From: an uncultured Arenicella sp.
Lineage (GTDB): Bacteria; Pseudomonadota; Gammaproteobacteria; Arenicellales; Arenicellaceae
NCBI GenBank assembly: GCA_947499305.1
Contig: CANMNN010000005.1
Coordinates: forward strand, 62,001-126,000
DNA: 64,000 nucleotides
Direction of reading: 5' to 3'
Positions 55,227 to 64,000 of this stretch are shown piece after piece. Each line of letters starts with the position of its first letter. The first letter of the stretch is position 1. The position numbers were made by a program, and so were the translations under genes. The notes under the pieces are model-generated. The model worked only from the letters and a program-made list of their open reading frames with translations. It was not told the DNA's origin and ran no database searches.

Positions 55227-56708
55227 AGGGATGTCACCGAGATTGGCATAAATGGTTTTCAGTTGAGTGTAATATTCAATCGACTGTAAGCCATTCTCTC
55301 GACCGATGCCCGATTGCTTATAGCCGCCAAACGGTATTTCGGCGGGAGTAACATTGTATTCGTTAATCCAAACAATGCCTGCTTGAATCTTGTTGGCGAC
55401 GCGGTGAGCGCGACTAAAATCTTGGGTGAATACAGCCCCCGATAAACCGAAGTCAGTGCTATTAGCGCGTTCAATTACAGAGTTTTCGTCGGTAAAAGAC
55501 ATTATAGAAAGCAGTGGTCCGAATACTTCCTCTTCAACAAATTCCATATCATCAGTGCAGTCGGCAAAGATCGCCGGTGAGACATAGTAGCCGCCATCCA
55601 AACTTGGATCCGTCAACGTGTCGCCTCCGCAAACGTGCCTTGCCTTACTGTCTTTGGCAATTTGCATATAGCTCTTCACTTTCTCAAAATGCTCAGCGGT
55701 AACCAATGGCCCCATGTCGGTAGACTCATCAAATGGGTCACCAATTTTCATGCCATTGGCACGCTCGGCTAGGCGTTCGATCAAGTTCTCATAAATATCT
55801 TGGTGTGCAAACACTCGCGTGCCGTTGGAGCAAATTTGACCGGTAGAATAGAAGTTGGCGGCCAAAATGCCATTAATTGCATTGTCGATATCGGCATCAT
55901 CAAACACTATTATTGGCGACTTTCCGCCAAGTTCTAGCGTGACCTTTTTCAAATCTCTTGCACTATGTGCCATCACCACTTTGCCAGTGTCTACCGAGCC
56001 AGTGAGTGTGACCTTTGATACGTCTTTATGACTGATCAGTGCCGCTCCCGTTTCGCGTGCGCCTTGAATTACATTGAAAACACCATCGGGCAAGCCTGCT
56101 TCTTTGTAGATTTCGGCAAGCTTTAGAGCAGTTAATGGTGTTTGCTCAGCCGGTTTAAATACCATGGTATTTCCGCAAGCTAATGCTGGGCCTGACTTCC
56201 ACATCGCAATTTGGATAGGGTAGTTCCAAGCGCCAATGCCAGCACAAACGCCAATAGGTTCACGGCGTATGGTCGCGAAGGCATCGGGTGGTAAGTCAAT
56301 GTGCTGGCCATGTAAAGTTTGCGCCACACCGGCATAGTATTCCATGACTTCACAGCCAGAGATAATGTCTACGCAACTAGTTTCGGCAATGGCTTTCCCA
56401 GTGTCGAGGGTCTCGAGTTCGGCGAGTTCTTGGTTTCGTTCGCGGGCAATTTGAGCAGCTCGGCGAATTATATTTCCGCGCTCAGCCGCGGGCATACGAG
56501 ACCATGTTTCAAACGCTTTTTTGGCTGCACTAACAGCCGTATCTACTTCATCTTGGCCCGCAATTTCGACATCACAAATCTTGTTGCCACTGCCAGGGAA
56601 GTGTGTGGCGAATGTGTCGCCTGATTGATTTTCGAGATATGCGCCATCAATGAAGCTGCGCTGACGTTCGAGGGTGCTTTTGGCGTGATAAAAAGGTTTG
56701 GCGTTCAT
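55215..56708 (-). CDS. betB: BetB, betaine aldehyde dehydrogenase
   Basis: BetB oxidises betaine aldehyde to glycine betaine with NAD(P)+. The 497-residue protein has VTLELGGKSPIIVFDDADI with the general-base glutamate and the nucleophile cysteine in STGQICSNGTRVF (about residue 292). GNTMVFKPAEQTPLTAL and FGPLLSIM complete the ALDH family pattern. With BetA it forms the two-step choline pathway. It is the last gene of a BCCT-unknown-betB operon and there is no betI regulator. Confidence 0.93.
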   Translation of the reverse strand: MNAKPFYHAKSTLERQRSFIDGAYLENQSGDTFATHFPGSGNKICDVEIAGQDEVDTAVSAAKKAFETWSRMPAAERGNIIRRAAQIARERNQELAELETLDTGKAIAETSCVDIISGCEVMEYYAGVAQTLHGQHIDLPPDAFATIRREPIGVCAGIGAWNYPIQIAMWKSGPALACGNTMVFKPAEQTPLTALKLAEIYKEAGLPDGVFNVIQGARETGAALISHKDVSKVTLTGSVDTGKVVMAHSARDLKKVTLELGGKSPIIVFDDADIDNAINGILAANFYSTGQICSNGTRVFAHQDIYENLIERLAERANGMKIGDPFDESTDMGPLVTAEHFEKVKSYMQIAKDSKARHVCGGDTLTDPSLDGGYYVSPAIFADCTDDMEFVEEEVFGPLLSIMSFTDENSVIERANSTDFGLSGAVFTQDFSRAHRVANKIQAGIVWINEYNVTPAEIPFGGYKQSGIGRENGLQSIEYYTQLKTIYANLGDIPRLY

Positions 56709-56748
56709 GAGTCTTACTCAATTAAGAATGAAAGGGTACAGAGAATAA

Positions 56749-57246
56749 TTATCCTCTGTTGTCTTTTTCAGCGGCTTGCTGAACGGCTTGTGAATACTGT
56801 TTTGGGTCGAGAAACATTAATCTTATAGTAGAAAGGCCCGGGCCGAGATGCCGAAATGCCACCACCAAAATATTAAATTGCCCGTCTTTGTCTTTGATAA
56901 TTCCAGGGATATTGAATAGAACTTCACCTTTATCGCTGCGCATTGCATTAAGCGGTGCATCGGCGTCAAGCCGCTCTTGGATCCCAACCATAGTCATTGC
57001 CAGGGATTTTCGAAATTTACTGAAATTGAGCTTGCCAACATAAAGTGAGCTGTCTAATGAAAGTTCACAATAGACATCTCCGGAATCGCCAGTGTCGATT
57101 TTCATAAACGGGCAAGGTTCGCCGTCCATAATAGTCTTGAACATTTGCTTAGCGTTGTCACGGGACTCGCCAAAAAAATGGTAGTCCAAATTTCGATTTA
57201 TAGCCGCCAGTAGCAGTTTGGGTGGGAGTGAGACTTCTTGGTTCAT
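56749..57246 (-). CDS. Unknown protein between BCCT transporter and betB
   Basis: This 165-residue soluble protein has no signal peptide or membrane helix. I do not recognise a family. Segments include DYHFFGESRDNAKQMFKTI, EPCPFMKIDTGDSGDVYCELSLDSSLYVGKLNFSKFRKSLAMTMV-type alternating strands, and FNIPGIIKDKDGQFNILVVAFRHLGPGLSTIRLMFLDP. Fixed spacing (117 bases after the BCCT gene, 40 before betB) suggests it belongs to the choline operon. It may be a regulatory or PilZ-like ligand domain, but this is only a guess from the strand pattern. Confidence 0.55.
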   Translation of the reverse strand: MNQEVSLPPKLLLAAINRNLDYHFFGESRDNAKQMFKTIMDGEPCPFMKIDTGDSGDVYCELSLDSSLYVGKLNFSKFRKSLAMTMVGIQERLDADAPLNAMRSDKGEVLFNIPGIIKDKDGQFNILVVAFRHLGPGLSTIRLMFLDPKQYSQAVQQAAEKDNRG

Positions 57247-57263
57247 GACAGTTGGTTCTTAAT

Positions 57264-57313
57264 GTTCAGGGCTGTTTCAGGTTCAGGGCTTTTTTCAGGT
57301 TCAGGACTGTTTA
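57264..57313. repeat. 17-18 bp tandem repeat, 3 copies, upstream of the unknown gene
   Basis: GTTCAGGGCTGTTTCAG (57264-57280), GTTCAGGGCTTTTTTCAG (57281-57298) and GTTCAGGACTGTTTA (57299-57313). The motif is the inverse complement of the CAGCCCTGA found in the repeat at 59039. Confidence 0.88.
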
Positions 57314-57363
57314 TCTTTGTAAATGATGATTGATACGCCAATAGTAAAGCACACCGTGTGCAC

Positions 57364-58947
57364 TTAGCCAGATTTGTTTTTTACTAATGACAAGATCAAT
57401 GAAACTAATATTAAGGCCATGACGAACGAGAATGGCAATGCGCCGATAATCATCGCTGAACGTAAAGACGGCATGCCTCCAGCATAGAGAAGTGCAGCGA
57501 TAACCGATGAAAATAACCCTGCCCAAACCACAATATGTTTTGCAGAGTTATCGGTTTTTTTGCCTTCAGAGGCAAGGTTAGTGACGACTAGAATTGCAGA
57601 ATCAACTGACGTAACCAAATACGTTAACAGCAGTACGACGATAACTACCGACATGCCGGTGGCTAAGCTCGGTGATAGGATCAAATTAATTGTTTGATAA
57701 AGCTGTGCCGAAATATCTGCCCTCAGGATGCTGCCGTTCGCGGCTCCGCTAAGCTCAAGCTCCAGCGCGGTGCCGCCGATTAATGCAAACCAGGTTAAAC
57801 AGGTTAATGATGGTACGACCATCGCACCTAAGACGTATTCGCGGATGCTTCGGCCTTTTGATACTCGTGCTAGGAAGAGTCCAACAAAAGGTGCAAATGC
57901 GATCCACCAAGCCCAATAAAAGAGTGTCCAGTCAGCCTGCCACTTTGCCAGCTCTGGTGCTTGATCAGTATTCCAAATGGTGAACGACATACTGAAGAGA
58001 TTGAATAGGTAATCCCATATTGCCCAACCAAAGGCGCTGGCGGCAAAACTAAAAGCGCCAAAGAAAACAAAAAATAACAATAAGAATGCAGTCAAGCCCA
58101 TGTTTATATTCGATAGCCACTTAATGCCACGGCTCACGCCTGAAAGAGCCGAGATGGTGGACGCGATAATAACTACTCCAAGGGCAATTAGTTGAGCAGT
58201 AAGTGTGGGGGCACCAGCGTCGTTGAGAATCCAGTTCGCTCCAGTAATATTGAATACGCCAGAAGCAAATTGCGATACCCCGAAGCCGATTGTCACCGCT
58301 ACACCAATAACGGTTGCCACAATCGCGATGATATCGACTACGTTGCCGAGTAAGCCATCGACACTATTGCCCAGAATAGGCCGTAATGCGGACCTAAGTG
58401 TCAGTGGTTGCCCTTTATGGTAGCTAAAGTAGGCCAAAGAAATGCCGAGAACCGCGTAGATTCCCCAAGGTGTTAAGGCCCAATGAAATAAGCCCCATTT
58501 GTATGCGTTTCGAACATTGCCCTGAGATTCGGGTTCAGCCAGGCCGGCAAGCGTTTCGGGGTTAGTTGAAAAGTGAAAAATAGGTTCAGCGGTTGAGTAT
58601 GTCAGCATTCCAATTCCGACACCGGCCCCGAACATCATGGCGAACCACGAAAAACGTGAAAACTCGGGTGCCTCACTATTTTTTGATAATCTAATTCGTC
58701 CGCTGGCTGGAATTAAGGCGATGACTAGCATGCTCAACATAAAGACGGCTGCGCTGAGCATGTACCAACTTCCGAAGTTTGCGATTGTCCAACTCTGGAT
58801 TGTGCTTAGGCTTTGGCTTGCTTGTTCTGGCTTGCTACTCGCCCAAACGACTAAAGCGATGACCAACAACTTGGGAACTTGCGCGACAGTGCGATTGTAT
58901 CCGTGGTAGAAACCGAGCTTTGTCACACCATTGCCTGTGTTATTCAT
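57364..58947 (-). CDS. BCCT family choline/glycine betaine transporter (second of two)
   Basis: This 527-residue protein has 12 transmembrane helices. The glycine-rich helix GAGVGIGMLTYSTAEPIFHF and the WTLFYWAWWIAFAPFVG motif with aromatic residues are the classic BetT/BetP pattern. The second helix starts with MLSAAVFML. It heads the BCCT-unknown-betB operon, so choline or glycine betaine uptake is the natural role. The start is ATG 58947. Confidence 0.92.
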   Translation of the reverse strand: MNNTGNGVTKLGFYHGYNRTVAQVPKLLVIALVVWASSKPEQASQSLSTIQSWTIANFGSWYMLSAAVFMLSMLVIALIPASGRIRLSKNSEAPEFSRFSWFAMMFGAGVGIGMLTYSTAEPIFHFSTNPETLAGLAEPESQGNVRNAYKWGLFHWALTPWGIYAVLGISLAYFSYHKGQPLTLRSALRPILGNSVDGLLGNVVDIIAIVATVIGVAVTIGFGVSQFASGVFNITGANWILNDAGAPTLTAQLIALGVVIIASTISALSGVSRGIKWLSNINMGLTAFLLLFFVFFGAFSFAASAFGWAIWDYLFNLFSMSFTIWNTDQAPELAKWQADWTLFYWAWWIAFAPFVGLFLARVSKGRSIREYVLGAMVVPSLTCLTWFALIGGTALELELSGAANGSILRADISAQLYQTINLILSPSLATGMSVVIVVLLLTYLVTSVDSAILVVTNLASEGKKTDNSAKHIVVWAGLFSSVIAALLYAGGMPSLRSAMIIGALPFSFVMALILVSLILSLVKNKSG

Positions 58948-59038
58948 AGTTTTAAAAAATTGTTATTGTTTTGTTCTAGCATAGACGATTTGTTCAACTT
59001 TTAAAGTTGACTAGCTACGATTTGACGGAACAAGTTAG

Positions 59039-59089
59039 ACAGCCCTGAGCGCATAACAGCCCTGAGCGTATAACAGCCCTGAGCCGACA
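59039..59089. repeat. 17-bp tandem repeat, 3 copies, between ilvC and BCCT genes
   Basis: ACAGCCCTGAGCGCATA (59039-59055), ACAGCCCTGAGCGTATA (59056-59072) and ACAGCCCTGAGCCGACA (59073-59089). The three copies are 70-95 percent alike. It lies downstream of ilvC and upstream of the BCCT gene on the minus strand. Confidence 0.92.
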
Positions 59090-59103
59090 AAGTCGAACGT
59101 CAT

Positions 59104-59139
59104 AAAAAAAGCCGAGCTGCTGTGTGCAACTCGGCTTTT
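59104..59139 (-). terminator. Rho-independent terminator after ilvC
   Basis: Read on the minus strand, AAAAGCCGAG and CTCGGCTTTT pair over 10 bases around a 15-base loop, then continue into seven T. It lies 26 bases after the ilvC stop. Confidence 0.9.
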
Positions 59140-59164
59140 CGGTAAAACTTGAAAAGTAGGTCGT

Positions 59165-60643
59165 TTATACGATCGCTTTCATATCTTTCATGTAGCCACG
59201 CAGCTTTTGACCAACAACTTCAACTGGGTGCTCACGTAATGCTTTGTTTACTTCAACTAGGCGAGTGTTATCAACACCAGCATCCGCAAGGTCAAGGCCT
59301 TTGCCGATTACGTCAGCTTTAATGTTAGGCATGAACTTCTCAGCAAGAAGAGGACGAGCTGCTTGATCGAACAAGTAGCAACCATATTCAGCTGTATCTG
59401 AAATAACGACGTTCATTTCGTAAAGCTTCTTGCGCGCGATGGTGTTTGCGATAAGCGGCGTTTCATGCAGCGACTCGTAGTAAGCTGAATCTTCGATAAT
59501 ACCAGCGTCAACCATGGTTTCGAAAGCAAGCTCAACACCTGCGCGTACGAACGCTACCAGTAAGATGCCTTTATCGAAGTACTCTTGCTCAGAGATTTCG
59601 TCAGAAGTAATTTCTTGCTTCTCGAAGTTAGTCTCCGCTGTTTCAGCGCGCCATTTGTGAAGGTTTACATCGTCGGCATCCCAATCAGCCATCATAGTGC
59701 TTGAAAATTCACCTGAGATGATGTCGTCTTGGTGCTTTTGGAATAATGGGCGAAGTAAATCTTTCAACTCTTCGGACAGGTCAAACGCTTTGATCTTGGC
59801 TGGGTTGCTTAAGCGGTCCATCATGTTGGTTACGCCACCGTGCTTTAGAGCTTCGGTAACCGTTTCCCAACCGTATTGGATTAGCTTTGCCGCGTAGCCA
59901 GGCTCAACGCCTTCTTCCACCATTTTGTCGAAGCCAAGAACCGCACCAGTTTGAAGCACGCCGCAAAGAATTGTTTGCTCGCCCATCAAATCTGATTTTA
60001 CTTCTGCGATTGGAGATGACTCCAAGACGCCAGCACGATGACCGCCTGTGCCTACAGCTAGTGCTTTGGCTATTTCAAGGCCGTCGCCATTCGGGTCGTT
60101 TTCACGGTGAACCGCGATCAAGGTTGGTACACCAAAGCCACGGACGAATTCGTGACGTACCTCAGAGCCTGGGCATTTCGGGCACATCATCACTACTGTG
60201 ATGTCTTTGTTGATTTGCATACCTTCTTCAACCAAATTGAAGCCATGAGCATAATCAAGGACTGAGCCAGCTTTCATTAACGGCATAACCGCTTTAACAA
60301 CCGGGCTGTGTTGCTTATCAGGAGTCAGGTTCATGACGATGTCGGCAGTAGGAATCAATTCTTCATAGGTTCCGACGGTAAAACCATTGTCCACCGCATT
60401 TTGGTAAGACTGACGCTTTTCAGCAATAGCTTCAGGGCGAAGTGCATAGCTTACATCTAGGCCTGAGTCTTTCAAGCACAAGCCTTGGTTCAAACCTTGA
60501 GCGCCACAACCGATGATGACGATCTTCTTATCGCGGATATATTCCACGCCATTATCGAATTCGTTACGGTCCATAAAACGGCATTTGCCGAGCTCTTCTA
60601 ACTGCACTCGCAATGGCAGCGTATTAAAATAATTGATGCGCAC
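59165..60643 (-). CDS. ilvC: IlvC, ketol-acid reductoisomerase (class II)
   Basis: IlvC converts acetolactate to dihydroxyisovalerate and the isoleucine analogue, using NADPH and Mg2+. The 492-residue length marks class II (E. coli 491). The start is GTG 60643 with AGGAG seven bases upstream, and the N-terminus [21 protein letters not shown] equals the E. coli type. The NADPH motif is [28 protein letters not shown], and [15 protein letters not shown] and [16 protein letters not shown] carry Mg2+ ligands. It is followed by a terminator. A canonical leader peptide or ilvY regulator is not seen upstream. Confidence 0.96.
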   Translation of the reverse strand: MRINYFNTLPLRVQLEELGKCRFMDRNEFDNGVEYIRDKKIVIIGCGAQGLNQGLCLKDSGLDVSYALRPEAIAEKRQSYQNAVDNGFTVGTYEELIPTADIVMNLTPDKQHSPVVKAVMPLMKAGSVLDYAHGFNLVEEGMQINKDITVVMMCPKCPGSEVRHEFVRGFGVPTLIAVHRENDPNGDGLEIAKALAVGTGGHRAGVLESSPIAEVKSDLMGEQTILCGVLQTGAVLGFDKMVEEGVEPGYAAKLIQYGWETVTEALKHGGVTNMMDRLSNPAKIKAFDLSEELKDLLRPLFQKHQDDIISGEFSSTMMADWDADDVNLHKWRAETAETNFEKQEITSDEISEQEYFDKGILLVAFVRAGVELAFETMVDAGIIEDSAYYESLHETPLIANTIARKKLYEMNVVISDTAEYGCYLFDQAARPLLAEKFMPNIKADVIGKGLDLADAGVDNTRLVEVNKALREHPVEVVGQKLRGYMKDMKAIV

Positions 60644-60870
60644 AAGGCACTCCTGATAGTGGTTCCAGAAATAGGAGCGATATAATAATCGAACTTTCTG
60701 CGGAAACCTAATGCATACGGCGAATTATCGTGATTTTTCAGGCTTTTTTGACTGTTTTTGGTCTCTGCGATTGTTGAACTATACACGCGCTCTCGGCAAG
60801 CTGTATCGTGGGGCTACACGACCTATTGCGACAAGAAAAACGATGGTGAATGTAAGCTTAGCGGAATTTG

Positions 60871-60900
60871 TAGTTGCGCCATTGTGTAGTTGCGCCATTG
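60871..60900. repeat. 16-bp tandem duplication in the ilvC-regulator gap
   Basis: TAGTTGCGCCATTGTG (60871-60886) is repeated directly as TAGTTGCGCCATTG (60887-60900), with 14 of 14 matches in the shared part. Confidence 0.9.
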
Positions 60901-61020
60901 CCTCCTCTACTCGATCTTAACTCAGCTCAATAATCATGGCTTTGGAAATGTGTACCTATAATAAGAACAGACACGACTGCGTTTGATGTCTGTATGGTCT
61001 GCGCTCGATCTCTTCTTAGT

Positions 61021-61048
61021 GCTGTAATCGGCGCGCTGCAATCGGCCA
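61021..61048. repeat. 14-bp imperfect tandem duplication
   Basis: GCTGTAATCGGCGC (61021-61034) followed by GCTGCAATCGGCCA (61035-61048), 11 of 14 matches. Confidence 0.75.
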
Positions 61049-61300
61049 GCTAACTGCATGGAATAAGGTGCCACTATTGATTTCAATGCTCGTGCATTTT
61101 TCGAGTTACATGGCAGGGTTTGGTGCTATTATCGATTTAGGTCAGTTATGTCGAACGAATTTGGCTGCTACCTAAAAGAATAATAAATGCGGTTATCACC
61201 CGCTGTTTTACAAGGCTTTGATTAAAGCCAGTGTTGCTAAATTTACGCTGTCTAATACAGGTCCGAGCTGTGGCTTAGATAACGTTTGAGGATATTTAGA

Positions 61301-62284
61301 ATGCCAGAAATAAGAGCGGTTAATTCCAAGCCTACGCGATATGGATTTTTACTACTGCCTAATTATTCTATGATCGCGCTGAGTTCAGCGGTAGAAGTGT
61401 TGCGAATGGCGAATCAACTTGGCCGTCAAGAGCACTTTCAGTGGCCCACCTATACTCTCGATGGTAACTCTGTGCTGGCCAGTAATGGCTTTGAAATATC
61501 CCCTGGTAAAAAGCTTGAAGATGCTGGCCATCTTGATGTGCTATTTGTTTGCAGCGGCATGCGTGTGCAAGAGCAGTGGAACGATCAAGTCAGCCGATTG
61601 CTGCATAAATTCAAATCTCGTAAAACGATTTTAGGGGGGCTGTGCACTGGCACTTATATTCTTGCGCGAGCTGGCTTGTTAGACGGTTACCGAGCGACGA
61701 TTCATTGGGAAAATATAGCTAGTTTGCGAGAAATGACCCCCGAAGTCATTACCACCGAAGAGCTTTTCGAACTAGACCGGGATCGTTATACCGCCGCTGG
61801 TGGAACTGCCCCTTTAGATATGATGCTGCAGTTAGTAAAGAAACGTCATGGCAACCAATTGGCAGTGTCAATTTCAGAACAGTTTATGTGTGACCGAATG
61901 CGCGGCGCCTATGATAAACAACGTATCCCACTGAGGCTAATAGTAGGTACCGACCAGCCCAAGTTAACGGAAGCGGTCGCCTTGATGGAAGCCAATTTGG
62001 AAGAGCTTATCGCCCTTGACGATTTAGCGTCTTTGGTAGGGATTTCTCGGCGCCAATTAGAACGACTGTTTAATAAGTATTTAGATTGCGTGCCACGCCG
62101 ATACTATTTGGATTTGCGTCTAAAAAAAGCCCGTCAACTATTGCTTCAAACTGATAAGTCGATAGCAGAAGTAGCAATTGCTTGCGGCTTTGTTTCTGCT
62201 CCGCATTTCAGTAAATCTTACCGCGACCGCTACAATGTCTCACCTAGAGATGAAAGGCAGCTGCGCCGCGATAAGCTTTCTTAA
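61301..62284 (+). CDS. GlxA-type AraC family transcriptional regulator
   Basis: From ATG 61301 (GAGG nine bases upstream; TTG 61286 is an alternative) the protein has 327 residues. The N-terminal DJ-1/PfpI-like domain, residues 10-190, contains YGFLLLPNYSMIALSSAVEVLRMAN, LGGLCTGTYILARAGLLDGYRATIHWE and TAAGGTAPLDMML. A C-terminal AraC helix-turn-helix pair follows (LDDLASLVGISRRQLERLFNKYL and SIAEVAIACGFVSAPHFSKSYRDRY). The set is that of GbdR, CdhR and SouR, which control betaine, carnitine and sarcosine catabolism. It is the best candidate regulator for the betaine genes. Confidence 0.85.
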   Translation: MPEIRAVNSKPTRYGFLLLPNYSMIALSSAVEVLRMANQLGRQEHFQWPTYTLDGNSVLASNGFEISPGKKLEDAGHLDVLFVCSGMRVQEQWNDQVSRLLHKFKSRKTILGGLCTGTYILARAGLLDGYRATIHWENIASLREMTPEVITTEELFELDRDRYTAAGGTAPLDMMLQLVKKRHGNQLAVSISEQFMCDRMRGAYDKQRIPLRLIVGTDQPKLTEAVALMEANLEELIALDDLASLVGISRRQLERLFNKYLDCVPRRYYLDLRLKKARQLLLQTDKSIAEVAIACGFVSAPHFSKSYRDRYNVSPRDERQLRRDKLS

Positions 62285-62329
62285 TTGAAGTATATCAATA
62301 GATAAATCCTCACCTGAAAGCACTCAGAA

Positions 62330-63415
62330 CTAGTTGAGTGCTGGAGAGCTTGAGTTCTCAAAGAGGGTAACAGATTGTCGAATGATTTCGTTCATACGGT
62401 CCTGACTTTCTCGGTTGATACAGTGCATTGCTTCTTCAAAATGGGTCACAGAGCAGTTGGTTAGTGATGCACAAAACTCAGTCGCGATATCCGTTCTAAC
62501 TAAGCGATCATCGCCCGCGGTAAACACTTTTACCGGTTGCGTTAGTGCTTTCATAAACTCAGGGTCGAGCAATTTTTGAGTCGAGCTTGTAGTTTCTTTT
62601 AACCATTTAATGGTGACGCCGCGAGTGCGTAAGCTTTCATCTAAGGCAAACATCGCGCTCTGCAATTGTGCGGTTTCGGGGTTAGAGTTACAACCATTTG
62701 CTTCTCCAAAAACCAGAGGTAGAGGCGGCCATTGAGCGCTTCCTGGGGCATACATCTCGCCTAGGCCGATGGCGTTTAGGGTGTGCGCGATGTTGCTTAG
62801 TGTCGAGTGACTCATGTCACCGCTGTTGATTTGAATCATTGGGACGACTAGCGCGAAGGCGTTTACATCGACACCTTGTTCGGCCGCCATTCGCATTGTG
62901 ATGTGGGCACCTTTAGAAATTGAGAAAAAGAATAAGGGCTCCCCGTCTCGCTTTACTTTGCGAGCAAATTTGGCAACGTCGCTGGCTAGTATCGAAAAGT
63001 CTTCTACGTAACCTTTTTCTGGGTTACTTAGTGGTCGGTATGACTTGCCTTGGCCACGATACTCAATCGCTGCCACCCTAAAGCCAGAACGATTAAGTTG
63101 CGTAATGGTTTCCATTGACATTTCTATCGTACCCGTAAAACCAGGGACAAACACGATTGTCCCCTTGGCATTAGGGGCATCTACTGAGCCAGTTCTGAGG
63201 CTTACACCTTGTTCAGGTGTAAACGTTTCGAACGCCCAGCCTGATGGCGGAGGAGTTACTTTACCCGCGAGATACTCGGAGGCTTGTTCGCGTTGCTTAG
63301 CGCTTATCTTGGTGTATTCATGCGATTCAAATTTTACGGCTATGAAAGTAATGAACCAGGCTAGGACGACCAAAGCCAGAATGGCCTGAGCGCTGCGTTT
63401 TATAAATGTGATCAT
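62330..63415 (-). CDS. Membrane-anchored alpha/beta hydrolase (lysophospholipase-like)
   Basis: This 361-residue protein has one N-terminal transmembrane helix (residues 10-28), then a serine-hydrolase fold. FVPGFTGTIEMSMETI is the oxyanion region. The nucleophile elbow FFSISKGAH replaces the first glycine of GxSxG with serine. An aspartate in TAGDDRLVRTD and the histidine in EEAMHCINRE complete the triad. It resembles PldB/lysophospholipase and monoacylglycerol lipase-like proteins. It is downstream of and convergent with the GlxA-type regulator. The substrate is unknown. Confidence 0.78.
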   Translation of the reverse strand: MITFIKRSAQAILALVVLAWFITFIAVKFESHEYTKISAKQREQASEYLAGKVTPPPSGWAFETFTPEQGVSLRTGSVDAPNAKGTIVFVPGFTGTIEMSMETITQLNRSGFRVAAIEYRGQGKSYRPLSNPEKGYVEDFSILASDVAKFARKVKRDGEPLFFFSISKGAHITMRMAAEQGVDVNAFALVVPMIQINSGDMSHSTLSNIAHTLNAIGLGEMYAPGSAQWPPLPLVFGEANGCNSNPETAQLQSAMFALDESLRTRGVTIKWLKETTSSTQKLLDPEFMKALTQPVKVFTAGDDRLVRTDIATEFCASLTNCSVTHFEEAMHCINRESQDRMNEIIRQSVTLFENSSSPALN

Positions 63416-63626
63416 GAATCGGGCCTATTCTTCTATTGTGCTTATAATCATTGTTTAACTTCACGATGGGCTCAGGTGTTAAGTACGTGGTTTGGAGCAT
63501 TAACTGCTTGATAAATTTCAATTTCGCGCTTTTGGATAGTTTGTTGTAAGCTTAAGATTATCGTCGACACTATGTTCGATATTGGACATACGCGTTTTCC
63601 CTACAATTTTAACCGAGACAGAGATT

Positions 63627-64000
63627 ATGACTAGAAAATTATTATTGTTAGCACTACTATTTTCACCTTCGATGAGCGTATTGGCGCAAGAGGCGAAACC
63701 AGTGAATTTTCCCAGACCTAACGAGCTGCCGAGCATTATCAATGCTACAGAGTACGATAAAAAGAATATTGGCATGACAATGCCAGATAAGGAAGTCGTT
63801 TATAAGTCTAGTAAAGACCTGGAGGAGCAAGTAACCAAGGGTGTGCGTCTATATCACCAACAAGATTATGAAGCAGCTTACCCATTGCTGAGTGAAGCCG
63901 CTTTATGGGGCTTGAAAACACCTCAGTCTATGATTGGTGTTATGTACACTCAGGGCCTACACGTAGATCAATCTATTGAACGAGGCATGGCTTGGCTAGG
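63627..64000 (+). CDS. Secreted Sel1-repeat protein, 5' part (runs off the window)
   Basis: ATG 63627 opens a frame with no stop before the window end (124 codons). The signal peptide is KLLLLALLFSPSMSVLA with cleavage near AQ. An N-terminal linker then leads into Sel1-like repeats from about residue 75 (GVRLYHQQDYEAAYPLLSEAA, then SMIGVMYTQG, ERGMAWLG). Sel1 proteins usually scaffold envelope complexes. Its function cannot be stated from this part. Confidence 0.78.
   Translation, partial: MTRKLLLLALLFSPSMSVLAQEAKPVNFPRPNELPSIINATEYDKKNIGMTMPDKEVVYKSSKDLEEQVTKGVRLYHQQDYEAAYPLLSEAALWGLKTPQSMIGVMYTQGLHVDQSIERGMAWL

Larger units (their letters stand above)
60644..61300. other. 657-base intergenic region between ilvC and the GlxA-type regulator
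   Basis: It contains the ilvC ribosome site, two tandem micro-duplications (60871 and 61021) and the regulator leader with GAGG. A 69-codon plus-strand frame at 60711-60920 has no recognisable homologue or ribosome site, and I regard it as chance. I see no RNA gene here. Confidence 0.5.

Noticed and set aside
60711-60920. 69-codon frame upstream of the GlxA-type regulator
   Set aside because: No ribosome site, no conserved motif and part of it is the 16-bp micro-duplication. It is likely chance.

Overview
The window looks like the chromosome of a marine gammaproteobacterium of moderate GC. The reasons are the gene order argJ-mutT-coaE-pilD-pilC-pilB, a bioB-F-H-C-D operon, a caa3-type cytochrome oxidase cluster, class II ilvC, parC, a SusC/CirA-type TonB receptor, two BCCT betaine transporters and choline oxidation genes. 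An Arenicella-like or OM60-like lineage is possible, but I cannot fix the genus by reading. I saw no insertion sequence, integrase, tRNA, rRNA or CRISPR array. It reads as a stable chromosome with small accessory islands.

Layout. 1-500: tail of argJ, then mutT. 500-7870 (minus): a type IV pilus block read comF, pilS/pilR chimera, pilA, tfpZ, pilB, pilC, pilD, coaE. 8650-13460 (plus): biotin operon bioB-bioF-bioH-bioC-bioD behind a BirA-like box. 13757-21229 (mostly plus): aa3-type oxidase genes with assembly factors (ctaC, ctaD, a 38-residue membrane peptide, ctaG, ctaE, surf1, a Sco-like protein, ctaB). The heme A synthase gene ctaA is missing from its usual place. 21300-25500: RIO/LPS-kinase-like protein, purB, a pseudouridine synthase, a YkgJ cysteine-cluster protein and a NYN-LOTUS protein. 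25700-32920: MocR regulator with a divergent EamA exporter, a LysE exporter, a lipoprotein hydrolase, an orphan Phd/YefM-like protein behind a UmuD-like protein, an amidohydrolase lipoprotein, and a MerC-like protein with a Zur-like box. 33071-33249: a long RNA hairpin that I read as 6S RNA. 33270-38064 (minus): a three-gene 2-oxoacid oxidoreductase operon. 39027-42274: parC and tal. 42795-48456: TonB receptor and two sulfotransferases. 48485-62284: betaine region, with a dioxygenase-BCCT-AspH operon, betA, an EamA permease, a BCCT-unknown-betB operon, ilvC and a GlxA-type regulator. The window ends inside a secreted Sel1-repeat protein.

How the parts work together. PilB, PilC, PilD and PilA make the pilus, and TfpZ is a pilin accessory protein. 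Where pilS and pilR normally stand there is one gene joining the PilS membrane sensor segment directly to the PilR DNA-binding tail. The kinase, receiver and sigma-54 activator domains are gone. This is the most unusual gene I found. In the betaine region a BCCT carrier and BetA/BetB can import choline and oxidise it to glycine betaine. A second BCCT carrier with a gamma-butyrobetaine-type dioxygenase points to a separate quaternary amine.

Other points worth a second look are a UmuD homologue that resembles the Acinetobacter UmuDAb repressor and has a 13-bp inverted repeat over its start codon, the Zur-like box before merC, the 6S RNA, and many 14-21 bp tandem micro-duplications scattered through the window.
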